Assembly (NCBI RefSeq): GCF_001619985.1
Contig: NW_017264204.1
Span: forward strand, 3,983 to 67,982
Direction of reading: 5' to 3'
DNA from: Xylona heveae TC161
Lineage: Eukaryota > Ascomycota > Xylonomycetes > Xylonales > Xylonaceae
Length of the DNA: 64,000 bases
The translations under genes were made by a program, and so were the position numbers. Positions 22,436-34,651 of the stretch are shown one piece after another. The first letter of the stretch is position 1; each line of letters begins with the position of its first letter. Under the pieces are notes generated by a model. The model was not told the origin of the DNA and did not search any database. It saw nothing but the letters and a program-made list of their open reading frames with translations.

Positions 22436-25400
22436 ATGAATAATGATAATAATGCTCAAGATCACTTGTTGCGGCAAGACGATCCGCAACAGCAGCAAGC
22501 AAATAATAATTCAAATTATTTCTTCTCAAATGTTCCTCTGGGCCCGTACGGTCATTTTCTGCCTCAGGAACAGGAACCTTCTTTTGAGGTTGGCTGGCTA
22601 GACCAGTATCAAGCCCCTGTCACGCAACCCACCACTGGTTTTGATCATGTCAACCCTAGCTGGCAGGACACACCATTGCAGCAAATAAATCCAACCTCAA
22701 ATCCTAATTTTCAATTACAACCTGGGAACTATGGAAGAAGCTCATTTTCCCATAGCCCCGCTTCTTTTAGTCCTTCACCCTATCAAAATCAGTTGGGTCA
22801 TCCCTTCGTGGCTCCTCCATATGATGGCGCTGCTACTTTTGGAGATATTCACTCCCCGGTCCGACAACCAGTTGCTGCAGCGGAGCCTCTGTCATTTTCC
22901 GCGTCAAGTAATCACGGGCCTACCATCTCCCCTCATGCGTTACAGCAAAGCCCTAATCAATATGCGGACCCGTCCGTCCTCCATCCAGGATTCCAGGTGC
23001 GTTGGATCAGGATTTCGTTATACGAATTTTCTTGAATAGGGCTGGATCACAATACTGACGCTTTGATGTAGGTGCCAGCTCAGAGGCCGACTAATGAATA
23101 TGTCTCAGCAAATGCCTCCAACTTTCGTCCCATCTCTCCCGCTAAAGCCGTCAGACCTGTGGCCGCTGCTTCCCCAGTCCCTGTGCAGCAGGCTTCTCAA
23201 GCAGAAGCTGGCAAGAGTACTCCAAGGTTGGAGGGCAGTCCTCCAAAGCAAGTGTACAAACTTCCACCATTCAAGCCTTACGACAATGGAAAGGCGGAGT
23301 TTGTAATTGCCGACTTAGCTCAAATCACCGCTACTACAAATTCTCATGCTTTGAATAAATTTCTCGCTTTGGGAAAGGAACCCATCAATCTAGATACCTC
23401 CAAGAGTATGTATCATAATAGCAAATACATGAATCACAACATCAATAAACAATCTGACGATCTCAACTCAGCAACCCTGCCCAGATGGCAGCGTCGTCTA
23501 TCCAGAAATGAAATTAAGCGTCGAACTGGTACGTATTGAACCTGGTCCTGGCTCTATGCCCACATTGTATTGAGCATGGCAACCCATGCTAATTTAACGC
23601 CCTAGGTCTTGCGCCAAGTCAAGCGAAACAGGCTCATACGAAGAAAACCAAAGCAGCAAAGGAGGTTGCAGCGCGTACTAACAAAGCAGATGCTCCATCT
23701 CAATTTACCACGGAAGCCAAGGACGAATCCTCGGAGTCATCAAGCGAATCAGACGAAGATGAGTCCGAATACTCGTCCTCCGAGGAAGAGGAACCCGAAG
23801 ACCCACTTCCCAAAATGCGTCCTGTAGATGCAAGAGAAGGAATGAAATGGGATGTTGGGAAAGCTGTATTTCTGACTCGGTCGCGTCCGGCATCAGGAAA
23901 TGAAATCCGTGAGGCCCTCAAGAAGATTTGGGACATCATGCTCATTGTACGGGATAAATGGAAGGCCGCTTTATTCGCCGTAAAGCAAGCCGAAGAAAAG
24001 AAGAAGCCAGAACTTCCAAAACTAAAAGAGCAACTCAAGTCACAACGAAATCTTGTTGAAGCGGCAATTCAAGCCACATCTCAATACGGACATCCAGATG
24101 TTATCAAAGTGTAAGCTTCTGCTCCTCTCTCCATTGTTTATCGCTTTCCATCTTTCCCAGTTTCCCTCAACATCCGAGAACTAAGGATTGTGGGATCTCT
24201 TCAAAAATATTTCGAACGGGAGAAATCGATGATAGAGTTTCTAGCTGACGATTCGATAGGCTTGGGCAAAATAAACCCTTGTTGTTGTTCCTCTATCAAA
24301 TGCTAGGTGACCGCGTCAGGGAGGCTGATTACGACGCTACTATATGCGTAGCCATCCTCGAGGTAATGTGATAGTCTGAAATGAAAAACGCGGTTCATAC
24401 AGGCTAATTATTCCAAAAGTTACTCACTCATTGCGGAATAAATGAAATTACGCTCGCTGAGACAAAACTTGACAAAGTCATGCTGCGGTTTTCGAAGAAA
24501 GGAAATGATACGGCGAAAAAGTATACGCAGATCATCTTGGATAATGCTGCAGCCGAAACTAAACGAAAGGCGGAAACCGTCAAGCCCAACACTGCATCTG
24601 TACCGAAAGAGAAAGATGGTAAAGGTCAAACGTTACCAGTCATCAGACCTGCCGAAGCTGTGGTTGGGGTTAAGCGATCCAGAGAAGGGGAAGGAAAGGT
24701 TGAACCGCCACAAAAAAGGGCAGCGACAACTCTCACTCCGGCTGCATCCACGACCACAGCTGCTACTAAGAATGGAACTGCATCTGCAAAGCGGGCCATC
24801 ACCCCTAATGCGGAAGCAAAACCGCAAATTACTGCCACTACTTCAATAACTGCGAAGCCAAAACCGAGCCAAGCCGCAGCCAGACCGTCAGGGTTCTTTT
24901 CAAGTCTGGCATCAGCTTCGAAGAAGCCTGGCACGTCTAATGCAGCCCTTGCGGCAGCGCAAAAGATGCAGCAGAAAGATAGCCAGATTGTATCCGAGAA
25001 AAAGCCAGCAGCTCCAGCACCTCCTCCGAAACCAGCGTTTTCTTTCGCTGAGACCATGGCTAATTTGACGAAGCCCAAAGAACCTGAACCTTCAGCTAAG
25101 CCCGTAGATAAGGGTCCTCCGGAAACTGAAGAACAGAGGCGTAAACGTATCCGCAAGGAGGAGCGTCGGAAGCTTCGAGTATCCTTTAAGCCGGAAGGCA
25201 CTCTTGTAGAAGTTCGCTTATTCACTCATGACCCCGAAGAAGAAATCGGCCACGAAGATAGTATGATGCGAGACGTAGGCGATGTCGGCGGAGAAGGGAG
25301 AATGTTCAAGCAGCACAAAGACATGGATGTCATGGACGAAGATGATGAACCTGTTATTGAACAACAGTTCCGAGCTCATGAGCCCATTTTGAGTATGCTC

Positions 25401-25826
25401 TACCCTTTGTCATTAGTGTCGTTGGTATCCCCGATAATTGATGGAAGCTTATTTTGCAATTTAGTGGTCGACTTTGATGTTATTGATCCTGAGGAGCGGC
25501 AGCGAAATTATTGTTCCCGCAGTGGACTCAGGACGATAGAGAGTCAGGAGCGTAACGTGCAGGAGCAACGTGAAACAACTTCTTTGTCTGTCATTTATAC
25601 CTCACCTGAAGACATTCCGCCATCACCTCGCGAGCCATCAGAACCGTTTGTTGGTACAAATAAAGAGCCAACTGAGTTTGGCGCGCCTTCAGATTTAGTC
25701 AAGGTTAGTCATGTCTCGTCCTTTACGCATTCACTACCTAATCTTACTGTCAATCATAGGAGAGAGAAGCTTTGGTTCTGACCAGAAAGTTTTCTGCTTC
25801 CAAAAAACAGCAACAGCAGCAGAAGG

Positions 25827-25885
<59 letters not shown>

Positions 25886-26718
25886 CGTGTAACATCTCAA
25901 TCTCAACCCAGTCAAGCGCCCTCTGTCCCTGCGGATAACGGTGGCATTTCTGCAATCTTGCAAGCACTAAGTGGCGTCCAAGCACAACCGCAAGCACAAC
26001 CTCAACCTCAGCTGCAACAGCAACCCTTTCAGAGACCCGCGAGCGAACTTGAGAAGGTTTTCGCCATGTTTTCCAATCCTGGCCTGCAACAGCAGCAACA
26101 GACTTCGACCCCTCCGCCGCTGCCTCCACAGCCGACTGTCCCGCAACCGGCTGTCTCCCAAGGCTTCGATCTAGGAGCGTTGCTTGCCTCAATTCCTCAG
26201 CAACAGCAGCAGCAGCAGCAGCAACAAGCTCAAACTCCGCAGGTGCCCCAGATGCCTCAGCTTCAAGCCATTCTCGCCTCGCTTGGACAGCAACCTCAAC
26301 AAGCCCCACAACAGCCATTCCCTGGTTTTGGTTTGCCCAACTTCAATCAAGCTGGCCAGCAGCAACAACAACAGCAGAATCAATTTCCCTGGCCAGGCTT
26401 CCCTGCAATGGGTGGTAATATGGGAACGAACATGGATAGTGGCAGTGGCGGGCGATCCACTCAAGATGATCGGAGTCATAGTCATGCTGGTGGTAATGAT
26501 TGGAGAGGCCCAACTATGAATGGAAAGATTACAAAGTCCGGAAAACCCATCAAGATGGTACGTGTCTGTTCCCTGATGACGAAATCTGATCCGACTGTTC
26601 AGTGCAGTGCTAATATCTGCTGTAGAGCAAGTACAAACAACTACCTTGCAAATTCTGGAAAGAAGGCAAATGCAAAAAGGGCGACGATTGCTCGTTCCTG
26701 CACGACGAGAAATATTAA
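22436..26718 (+). CDS. PNUTS/Ppn1-like PP1 regulatory subunit: TFIIS-N domain, RVSF motif, CCCH finger, polyQ
   Basis: Nine exons: 22436-22996, 23072-23405, 23472-23528, 23606-24110, 24260-24362, 24420-25392, 25465-25703, 25760-26557 and 26626-26718. They sum exactly to 1,221 codons (1,220 residues). The N-terminal third is Gln/Pro/Ser-rich. After an acidic Ser stretch (SSESSSESDEDESEYSS) comes a helical region of about residues 400-545 (for example NKPLLLFLYQMLGDRVREAD), which I read as a TFIIS N-terminal (LW) domain. Residues 773-776 are RVSF, a consensus PP1-docking motif, followed by an acidic patch. The C-terminus is a C-x7-C-x5-C-x3-H zinc finger (Cys1198, Cys1206, Cys1212, His1216). 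LW domain, RVxF and C-terminal CCCH in this order match PNUTS/PPP1R10 and relate to fission yeast Ppn1 of the Dis2-Ppn1-Swd22 module, which acts in transcription termination. Orthology is inferred. Confidence 0.85.
25829..25885 (+). repeat. (CAA)19 coding microsatellite
   Basis: Nineteen uninterrupted CAA codons encode a glutamine run inside exon 8 of the PNUTS-like gene. Further glutamine runs near 26197-26227 and 26356-26373 use mixed CAG/CAA codons. Confidence 0.95.
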
Positions 26719-28132
26719 TCGCTAGACGATGTTCTCTATATTTCTCCGATTTGAAAGCAACAACGGTTGTCCTCTTCCTACATTTACACAATTTTCTCGG
26801 CCATTTTCATCCCTCTTGTTACATATTCCTCGCCTCTCTTATCGATGATACCGTGGGCGAGCCGCTTCTTCTCATCACGACTTGTTCAACTTCCACCATT
26901 CTACCTCGTTCAGCTCTCGCAATTTTTCTTTGCTTTTAACTACAGCGAGAATCTGTATTCATATGCTGCATCAATACGGAGCGGGAAAAAACTTATTCTT
27001 ACATAGTCGTCTCATCTATTTGTTCTGTTACAACGGCATTTGCACAGCGGCGTCATGAGATACGGGAGTTTCTTTGTATCTGGACTCTTATTTTTTCCAC
27101 CTCTTCTTTGCTCGTTATTGATCTCTCCTCTGGCTATTTATTGGACCACTAAATCTTGATCAGTTTATTTGCTTTGGACTTTCCGCCTTTTCCTGTGCTA
27201 TTTCTCACATTTGATCTACCAAGCTCGGTTTTCTCACATATCTTTTTCTATTTCCTCCATCATGTGACAGTATCTCCCTTTTTTCTTTTCAAACTTACAT
27301 TTGCGAACATTTTCGTCACTCTAGCAGAGCGGATGGAAAATATAAGCGGCAAGCCTTATCTCTTATGTTCAGCAGTCGCGTTATTCCCTTTGGAGCTTGT
27401 GGATTTCGCAGAGAAGGAGCACGTGTATTACTCCATAGCACTTTTTATATTATAGTAGTAGCGGCATAGATATTGTTAGTTGCCGCAAAGGCATGTCTCA
27501 TCAGAACGAATTACAAATTGCTCTCAATAAGGATCCGTGTGATTGTGGCTTTGTTTGTCAATATAAGACGAAAAGAGCCGTCTCGACAACAGATGTATGG
27601 AAGAAAAGAGGACAGATGCGTAAAGTTACTTCATTTTGTAATTTGATATTTGTCTCTAACCATACAGTGGATTTTGGGTGACATGTAACAGTTTGCTTGT
27701 TGCTTGGTATTTTGCGTATTCTGCGTTACTGTGAATTTTGAGCCGAATTTGAGCCGATGATGATGATGTCATGAGAATGCCAAAAGATTCCTTTCTGACG
27801 ATGAAATTTTTTTTTGATAGATGAAAGATGCGAGAGCTCGTGCTGTGAAAAGGGACGACCAATAACAGGAGCTGAGAGATTCCCTTCCAAATTATTCCAT
27901 TATTTCGTACTTATTCATTACCCGCTGCTGATCATAATACTATTAAGAAGGAAAATAACAAGTTAGCCAAGTGTCCCAACTAATGCTCGGAAAGGAATGT
28001 AAATATAAGAAAACGAGGCACCGACGCCATAAGAGTAAAACCTTGAAAATGCGGTCCAGAATAAATGACACAAAATCTCAATTCAACTCAAAAAACGCGG
28101 CGTAGAGGACGACCAAAACAAAATCCGGGGTA
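26719..28132. other. Convergent intergenic region, pyrimidine-rich
   Basis: About 1.4 kb between two convergent stops, long for this genome. The half next to the PNUTS-like gene is very T/C-rich on the plus strand (26740-27320). ORFs in it, such as 27156-27455, are simply Phe/Leu/Ser-rich translations of this tract. A long 3' UTR or an unannotated non-coding RNA is possible; I see nothing definite. Confidence 0.45.
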
Positions 28133-29599
28133 TCATCGGGTCGCTAGCACGTACGGTAGACTATCAAATATTACTTCGTTCTTCTCGTAATGGCTGATGA
28201 AGCCTCCTTGGAGTATCCGCCGGAGAGCCTGGAGTCGATGTAGTTTCCACCACTGATCAATCTTCATGATGCCTGTACGGTGAATGCGCACTGCCATTCG
28301 GTTTCCGTACCGCTTGCCGGTTTCTTGTGAGACTGCGTTCTGATAGCGAGGTCCGCGCGTCGGGTTCTCGACGGAATTGAGAATGTCTGCAAAATTTGTA
28401 TGTAGCGATTTCTTGTCCTTTTTGGACAATCGATGCGAGGAGAGTGTCGCTAAGGCGGAGAGTTTATGCTTGAGTTGATCTTCTCGTCTGTACACCGTGT
28501 AGCGCTTGACCATCTTTGGAGCGCCGGGGAGACGCTCGTCTTCCGGGTCGGATTCAGCGCCATCGTCGTCGCTTTCCGCTTCTTCGTCTTCTTCGAGTTC
28601 CGTGTAACTCTTCTCGTAGAGCAGCGCAATATTTTCGCCTGCGGCGATTTGAACTCTGGGGTAAGAGCTATCGAGTTGCTCGACGAATGCTTCCATTGCA
28701 GGTTCGCTGAGATCTTCCATGTCTTCGAGCTGCGTTGCGAGGAACCCCCATTCTTCCAGCGCCGCTGTGACAACCGCTTCGCTGTCGCCTGCGCCTATCG
28801 AATGTCCGTCGGATTCGATAATTTCGAGATAGTATTCCACGGTGTTTTGGGTTTCGTCAAGTGAAGCGCCGCCGTAGAATGTAACTGTCGCGAGGGTATG
28901 GATGGCTGCCACCTTGGAGGCTTCAGATTCAGAGTCATTGATTGTGCGCTTAATGGGCTGGAAGACGGCGTCGTAGACTGTGTTTGTGGGGTTGGTAACC
29001 ACCGTCATGGCAAGAGCTGAATGGTGGGTTGGCGAATAGTCCAAAAAGACGCAAAAAGATGAGGGGAATGTGCGCACCTTTCAGAGCTAGAACAGTTTCT
29101 TTCTCGCTGCTCTCGGATTTTATACTTTTCAAAAATGCTCCGACTAAATCGCTCGTTTTGAAGTGGATTTCTTCCCGTGCATATTGCGCAGTGAGGATGC
29201 GAATGTAGGCTGTTAAACTCTCTTCTCGACCTTGCACACTGCTTCGCTTTCGGTCGATCAGCTGCTCTATTCTATCGCCCAACTCGGTTTTCCAGACGTC
29301 GGTAGGCATTTCGAGCTCGTCAGGGCTAAGAACATCATCAAAAGAATTGACACTATTGCATTGTTAGCGATAATGTCACTTCAGTACAAGAAAGAGTGCT
29401 CTGGGGTTTTGACGTGCCTCCAGGACGTTTCGCTGAGGTTATCCTCATCATCCGAGGGATGTCTGCTCGCATTTCGCGACGCCGATCGCGAGTTTGAAGC
29501 AGACTGCGCTCGAGACGTAGCAGCAGATGACTGGCGCGATCGAGCTTTTCTGGAAACAGTTTTGCCGCTCTCGAGGGCCTGTCTCCGAAGGTCGTGCAT
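28133..29599 (-). CDS. Interferon-related developmental regulator (IFRD) family protein
   Basis: Helical-repeat protein of the IFRD family; fungal members are uncharacterised or linked to translation and ribosome biology. Minus-strand exons 29599-29418, 29352-29078 and 29016-28133 total 447 codons (446 residues). The start MHDLRRQALESGKTVSRKAR is the typical N-terminus, followed by a Ser/Arg-rich linker. The IFRD domain holds DVWKTELGDRIEQLIDRKRS, GREESLTAYIRILTAQY and AFVEQLDSSYPRVQIAAGEN. The C-terminal part (KRYGNRMAVRIHRTGIMKID) matches the IFRD C-terminal motif. Intron 1 (29353-29417) fits best as a GC-AG intron: exon AG, donor GCACGT, acceptor aatag, and phase 2 is required. A GTCCTG donor 12 bp upstream would also keep frame but is a poor site. 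Confidence 0.88.
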
Positions 29600-30215
29600 C
29601 GCTGTGATGCGTGATGTCACCAATGTGGGGTGGAGGTAATGTTTAAGCGCCGAGGTTAAGACTCTAATGTAAAAGGTAAGATAAGTGTAGCGCGGATCCT
29701 TGAGTATCACAATAACATAGGGCCTGGTGGGTATAATGGTATTGAATATTGGCTTGGAGAGGAGAATGGGAGAGTCGAATGCATTTCAGATGAAGAACGC
29801 AAAAAAAGTTGGATTTGACAGGACCAATGATATCAGATGCGTTGGCCAGCTGAACAGTGGAGGTGAAGGGTAGGTAGAGAGACTAAGCCCCTCCTATGAC
29901 ATGTTCTCGTCACCCGTACGCTCTGTTCCCCACCAAAAGACAACACGCTTGCCCTTTTTGAGATCCCCTGTGATGCCCTACAGAGCCACATGCGGTGTGG
30001 CTTGTATATGATGACCCATCCGAATAACCTTGCAGTCACCCGAAAATTTGAATACCTTTACATATTCGGAAAGATTTTGAATTGTAAGCTCTTGAATGAC
30101 TCAGGACACCTGGTTTTGGTTTCCCATTTCGACCAGCTTCAAAAGAAAACCAAGAAAAAAAAAATATTGAAAATTAAAACCTATGTTTGCCTGATTGAAA
30201 AACAATGTCATGACT
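29600..30215. other. Intergenic region between IFRD and DUF1479 genes
   Basis: About 600 bp holding the IFRD promoter and the 3' end of the upstream minus-strand gene. An A-rich run lies at 30145-30180. No gene recognised. Confidence 0.5.
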
Positions 30216-31894
30216 TTATTCGAACCCCAAAATCCCATTCGCGCGGTGTAGCATCTTCTTCTGTCCCACTGCAAGACCTGGTTCGGCAACATCAAATTCC
30301 TTGAAACCGAAAGCGCGCAAGCCGGCGGCATCGGCATACTTCTTTAGCTCGTCGACACTTGGTCGTCCAGTATGCTCGCTCTCACCCTTACCTCCAGGAA
30401 AGTCCGGAGCTGGAGTTCCACGAAGGAAATTGTCTCTTTGTCGGGAAAGGTACTCGGCGTTGGATTCGGTAAGAGGACAGGCAGGAATATACATGACGCT
30501 AGAATCCAATTTGCCATTGTGAACTTTATCGACAGCGTGAATAGCTGCAGTTAAGGAGTCAGCAAATGGGTAGTCTCTAACAGAAGGCAAACAAGACAAC
30601 ATACTATCGCAATGCCAAACAACATAGTCGCCCGGCTCTACTTTTGGAACATGCACCATCGACTTCGCCAACTCGAGGTGAGGATGCAAAGCTGCATTAA
30701 GTTCCTGAGAATGGCCGGGATGTGCGCCCTGAAATAGGCTTGATGGTTGGCTCTCAAAAGTCCAGTTCTCAGGGCTGAGAAATGAGTCCGTGGAGCTAAC
30801 AGCACTTTCTGACTGGGTGGGTGGACTGCGAGGTGCGAAGAAAGGTCGCAGAAGAACGTAACTGATTGACAGCGAAAACAACGGGTTGACGAGAAGGGTC
30901 CCTTCATTTGGTGCGGTTGTCGACATACTAAGCCAGCCCTGGAACATCCTGAACATGCTACAAGCACCAGCGCCTTCGTATAAATCGGATACAGCAGCTA
31001 GTCTGCAGCTGGACTCCCATGGGTCGTATTCTTCCCAGCGCCCTTGCAAGATTTTTTCGTATACCTTCCCTCTGCCGTACCCGTTTGGTTCCCACCGCTC
31101 GACGCTGCCGCCATCAATATGCGGACCTAAGGCAAACCCGGCATCGCCAGGATGTCGGATACGGAGCCGGTCGGCGTAACTGAGCGGGTGAACAGATGAA
31201 ATCATAGCCTCAGGATCATTTGAATGCCAGAAACTCAACAAATATCTTTGAGCTTCAATTAGATTTGGTTGCGCGCGTGCGCGGACCTGGGACGGAGACC
31301 AGTAGAGCTCAAACACCTGTGGATCATTTTGAGGAAAAGCTGCCACATGTTGAGCTTAAATCGTTACTGCAATTGGGTAAAATAATTCAGGGTCTAACCT
31401 TTCGTCCAGGGATTTAATTTCACATAATCTTCGACCTCTTCTTTATAGCGACGTGCCTCATCCCTCGGAATGACACCCCTGATGACCGCTACCCCTCGTT
31501 TTCTCAATGCAGTTTCAAATGATTGCGGGGCATTTTTTATATTCCTGTAATCAATTTCGGGAATGACATTTGAACCAAGTTCTGCAATTTCTTTGATCTC
31601 TCTCCTCAAGGCTTTTAGCAGCCTGTCCCAACTTTGCTTCAACTGATCCGCATTTCCGCCAAGAAGATGGGACTTGAGATCTGCAAACCTGTGAGGGAGT
31701 GGTTGCACTTCTCCACTGGAAAGAGAAACAAAAACCGAAGAAATGTCTCCCTCCTTCTTCGGCAGGTGAACAGGTTTAGGGGTTTGCTCCGCTTGCGTGG
31801 CAATGCAGCGCAATGTAGGAGTATTTAGACCTCCGCGTGGAGGCCGTACGTTTCTCAAAGAAATGGAACACTTGGAAAGTGTCTTCTGCATCAT
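30216..31894 (-). CDS. DUF1479-family Fe(II)/2-oxoglutarate-type oxygenase, possibly mitochondrial
   Basis: Exons 31894-31399 and 31339-30216 on the minus strand (59-bp intron) give 539 residues. The N-terminus MMQKTLSKCSISLRNVRPPR is basic and free of acidic residues, which suggests a mitochondrial presequence; this and the composition upstream are why I chose the start at 31894 rather than earlier in-frame ATGs. The domain matches DUF1479 (YbiU-like), a branch of the double-stranded beta-helix dioxygenases. Possible iron ligands are His239 and Asp241 in GPHIDGGS and the distal His408 in GDYVVWHCDSM. RHPGDAGFALGPH and CPLTESNAEYLSRQRDNFL are other recognisable blocks. The substrate is unknown. 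The gene lies just downstream of a fungal transcription factor on the same strand, with about 630 bp between them. Confidence 0.85.
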
Positions 31895-32525
31895 ATCAAT
31901 AAAAGGGAAAAAAAGGAAGAAGATGAAGATGAAGTGAAGAAAAGACCAACATACCCGAACATTGCTGGCCCTTTTATGTTTACCTCCTCTTAAAGCGACC
32001 AAGTCGGTCATGATACTTTTTCGATCAGCATTAAACCCTATTTGCGTAGCCTCCGATCGATTTTGCGGGGTGAGTTTGCGGGGCGGTCCGGATTGGTTCA
32101 TAGATAATTTTCCATCTGGGGTAAGCCTCCGCCCAGGATTTCCCATTCTGGAAGGTCCCGACGACAGAAAAATGGCTATTTGCGGAAATCGCCGTGCAGA
32201 GGCGCGTGAAATTCTTCAGGCAAACAAAAGGTTGAGGGGCAACTAAACAATAAACGGAGCCGGTATTTAGAAACAAAACCTCTGGTTCAATCAGCTCCAT
32301 TTCGATCGCTCTTGAATCATGATTGAGTACGTTCATCGTAGTAGTAGAGGTTGATATAATGACCCTCGTCTCCCAACGCACCATTCATTCAATTTGAAGA
32401 ATAAGATGCCTGTGTCGGACAGAGTTGTATAGACTACCCACCCCGGTGTCTCCAAATAGACTATGACTCGGCCAGTGAAAGGACCCTTTGACGCCTCGGT
32501 TTTCTCTCATTAATTTTTGGGCTGG
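31895..32525. other. Intergenic region upstream of the DUF1479 gene
   Basis: About 630 bp: promoter of the oxygenase gene and 3' end of the transcription factor gene. The open frame continues upstream of the chosen start, but it encodes a Phe/Ile-rich stretch from a T-rich leader, which is not convincing protein. Confidence 0.5.
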
Positions 32526-34651
32526 TCAAATAAACCCCTGGTCAAGGTTTGTACGATCGTCAAAAATGTCGTTGTATCCACTTAAATGATCTGCAAAGTT
32601 GTCGTTGAGGTTGCTAGGGAGGTTGAGATCCAGAATGCCTCCAAAAAGAGCATCAATGTCTTCAATCTGACCAGAGAAGATCCCATTAAGTGACGTTTCC
32701 TCTTGGCTTGATAGCACGGGCGCCGATTCTGCCACGGTTGAGGTCCTGGATTTCTCCGCTGAGGCCTCGCTAGCAACGGAAGCCATATCCCTTTGAAAGA
32801 TGTAAATAAATTTTCAAAACTTCGTGGACATCTGTTGGGAGTACGTACCGAGAATTGAAGGAGCCTGTACTCTCTGGCTGCATTGCCAAATAGCCATCAT
32901 CGAAAGATGCTTCTCGCAAAGATGCAAGGGCCTGAGCGCCTATTTTGGCCACAGCATTAGCTGTGCGCCATACTCTTCCCAACCTAGTCAGAATTTGACA
33001 GCATCTTCTCATGGCCACTATCGCTCTCTCTCGATGAAGAGTATACCTCGCCTGACGCAGTTGCCTATAGGCGACTGAAAGTGCGAGTGAAAACGCGTAC
33101 GGTACAAAAGGGAGCGGCACCAAGTCTTCGCAGCTATGAAATTCTAGTAGGGAGACGAGCTGTAGTAACGATAGACGCTGACGAGTAGACGAAGGTTTAG
33201 ATAGAAGTCCCTCGTCCGACATTCTGGACCTATGAGACAGAATAGCGATGGCATGATAGAATATCTCTAGAGAAACTGCCAATAGAGTTAGTATGGTAAC
33301 GAATGCCTATGTGCTATGATAAATACCTAGAAGGCCGCGACCCAAACGCCACCCATGAGCCGCATCTACAATCTCCTCGAATGAGGGAAAGTCCGCTTCC
33401 CAGCCAGTTTCTGCAGGATCGGCCGATGGCCTGTAAAAGCCAATGATTCGATCTAGAAGTCCTACCATCTGCAGCCATATTTGGAACGCACCTCCACAAG
33501 ATGTTGGTTCTGGTTTCATTTCGAGTCCTATGTCGCGTTCGTGAAGCATTACTGGTCGACCATTAACACCCGCGTTAAGTCTGTCAAGGCCCCAAAGAGA
33601 CCAGAAGAGATGCTTCAGATGTTCTTGCTGATGCTCCGGCTGAGTTCGGCCCAGGTGTATACCGATGGTATGAGCATATTGGATGGCCTTGGCGAGTTGC
33701 ATTGACGACTCCTCGAGCCCGTTCGGGCCCTCGCTGTACAATGAACACAATGCACATACTTGGATGAGAAGAACTTTATCAAGTTTCGCTCCATCTTCCA
33801 TATGCCTAGACAAGCTATTGTAGAGCCTTTGTGCAAAAGTACGGTAGCTGAGAGCAACCGATTCACCTCTGATGCGAAGATATGGCCGGGAACGTTCCGC
33901 CTTTCCCGACACAAGACACATAGCTTGGACAAGACTGATTGGAGCCTTTCCCGCCGAGTAGATTTTACGAAATTCCACTTCGTCAACAATTGGAAGTATT
34001 GGATGGACACTGGAAAAGTATATGTCCAACAGTGCATTTTGGTCTTCCTTTTGTGGTGTGACATCTTCGTATGTCTCTCCTTGCGCACGTAAATCTGTAG
34101 CTCGCAAGGCCTTTCCAAGGCCGACCTGAGGAGTCGGTTCCTCAGCTTCTCCGGAATTATCATCTTCATCCGCACTGTCAACCCAAATACCCACTCTATC
34201 TCGATCATGATCGAGTGCGGGCTGCCCAGAACCAACTTGGGCCAAAAACGCTTCCGGATTGAGGTCACCGACGAATCGTCGGGTCCTTGCGGGTGGGCCC
34301 TCAGTCAAACCTATCGCCCTGTTTCCAGACCGCTTTGATTTTGAAATGCTGGACTCAGCATCTGTCGTGTGCAGAGTGGGTAAGTCACGTGGCCCATCAT
34401 GCTGTGGTTGAGTGTCATTGGAACGCGATATTTGTCTCTCTTGATTCTCTGATAGATCAGAAATTGGCTGCCAGGGCGCTGTTCTATGTCGGCAACGTTT
34501 CTATTAAGTTTTCTTCAGCACAACCTCATTATTTATTTTCCAGAAGGTGTTCTTTTCTAACCTTTCTTTTCTTGCACGCTTCACAAGCCGATTCTACCTT
34601 TGGGCGTTTTACACCTCTCGCATGAGGTTGAGCGACAAAAGTGTACTCCAT
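32526..34651 (-). CDS. Fungal-specific transcription factor with an incomplete zinc cluster
   Basis: Four minus-strand exons: 34651-34562, 34500-33327, 33275-32849 and 32790-32526, totalling 652 codons (651 residues). The N-terminal DNA-binding part reads ACEACKKRKKRCRHR: Cys23, Cys26 and Cys33 form the first half of a Zn2Cys6 cluster with its basic segment. The second Cys triad (C-x2-C-x6-C) is absent, and neither the 61-bp intron nor the next exon can supply it. Residues about 190-520 form the fungal-specific transcription factor domain (DIYFSSVHPILPIVDEVEF, AIQYAHTIGIHLGRT, LFWSLWGLDRLNAG). The acidic C-terminal tail (GQIEDIDALFGGILDLNL) looks like an activation segment. It is nuclear by inference. 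Targets are unknown; the neighbouring DUF1479 gene is a candidate by proximity only. It is transcribed divergently from the large disordered-protein gene. Confidence 0.88.

Noticed and set aside
25734-26318. Val/Ala- and Leu-rich minus-strand frames
   Set aside because: Antisense products of the CAA/CAG glutamine runs, with no family features.
27156-27455. Phe/Leu-rich frame resembling membrane segments
   Set aside because: A direct translation of a T/C-rich tract in the 3' flank of the PNUTS-like gene.
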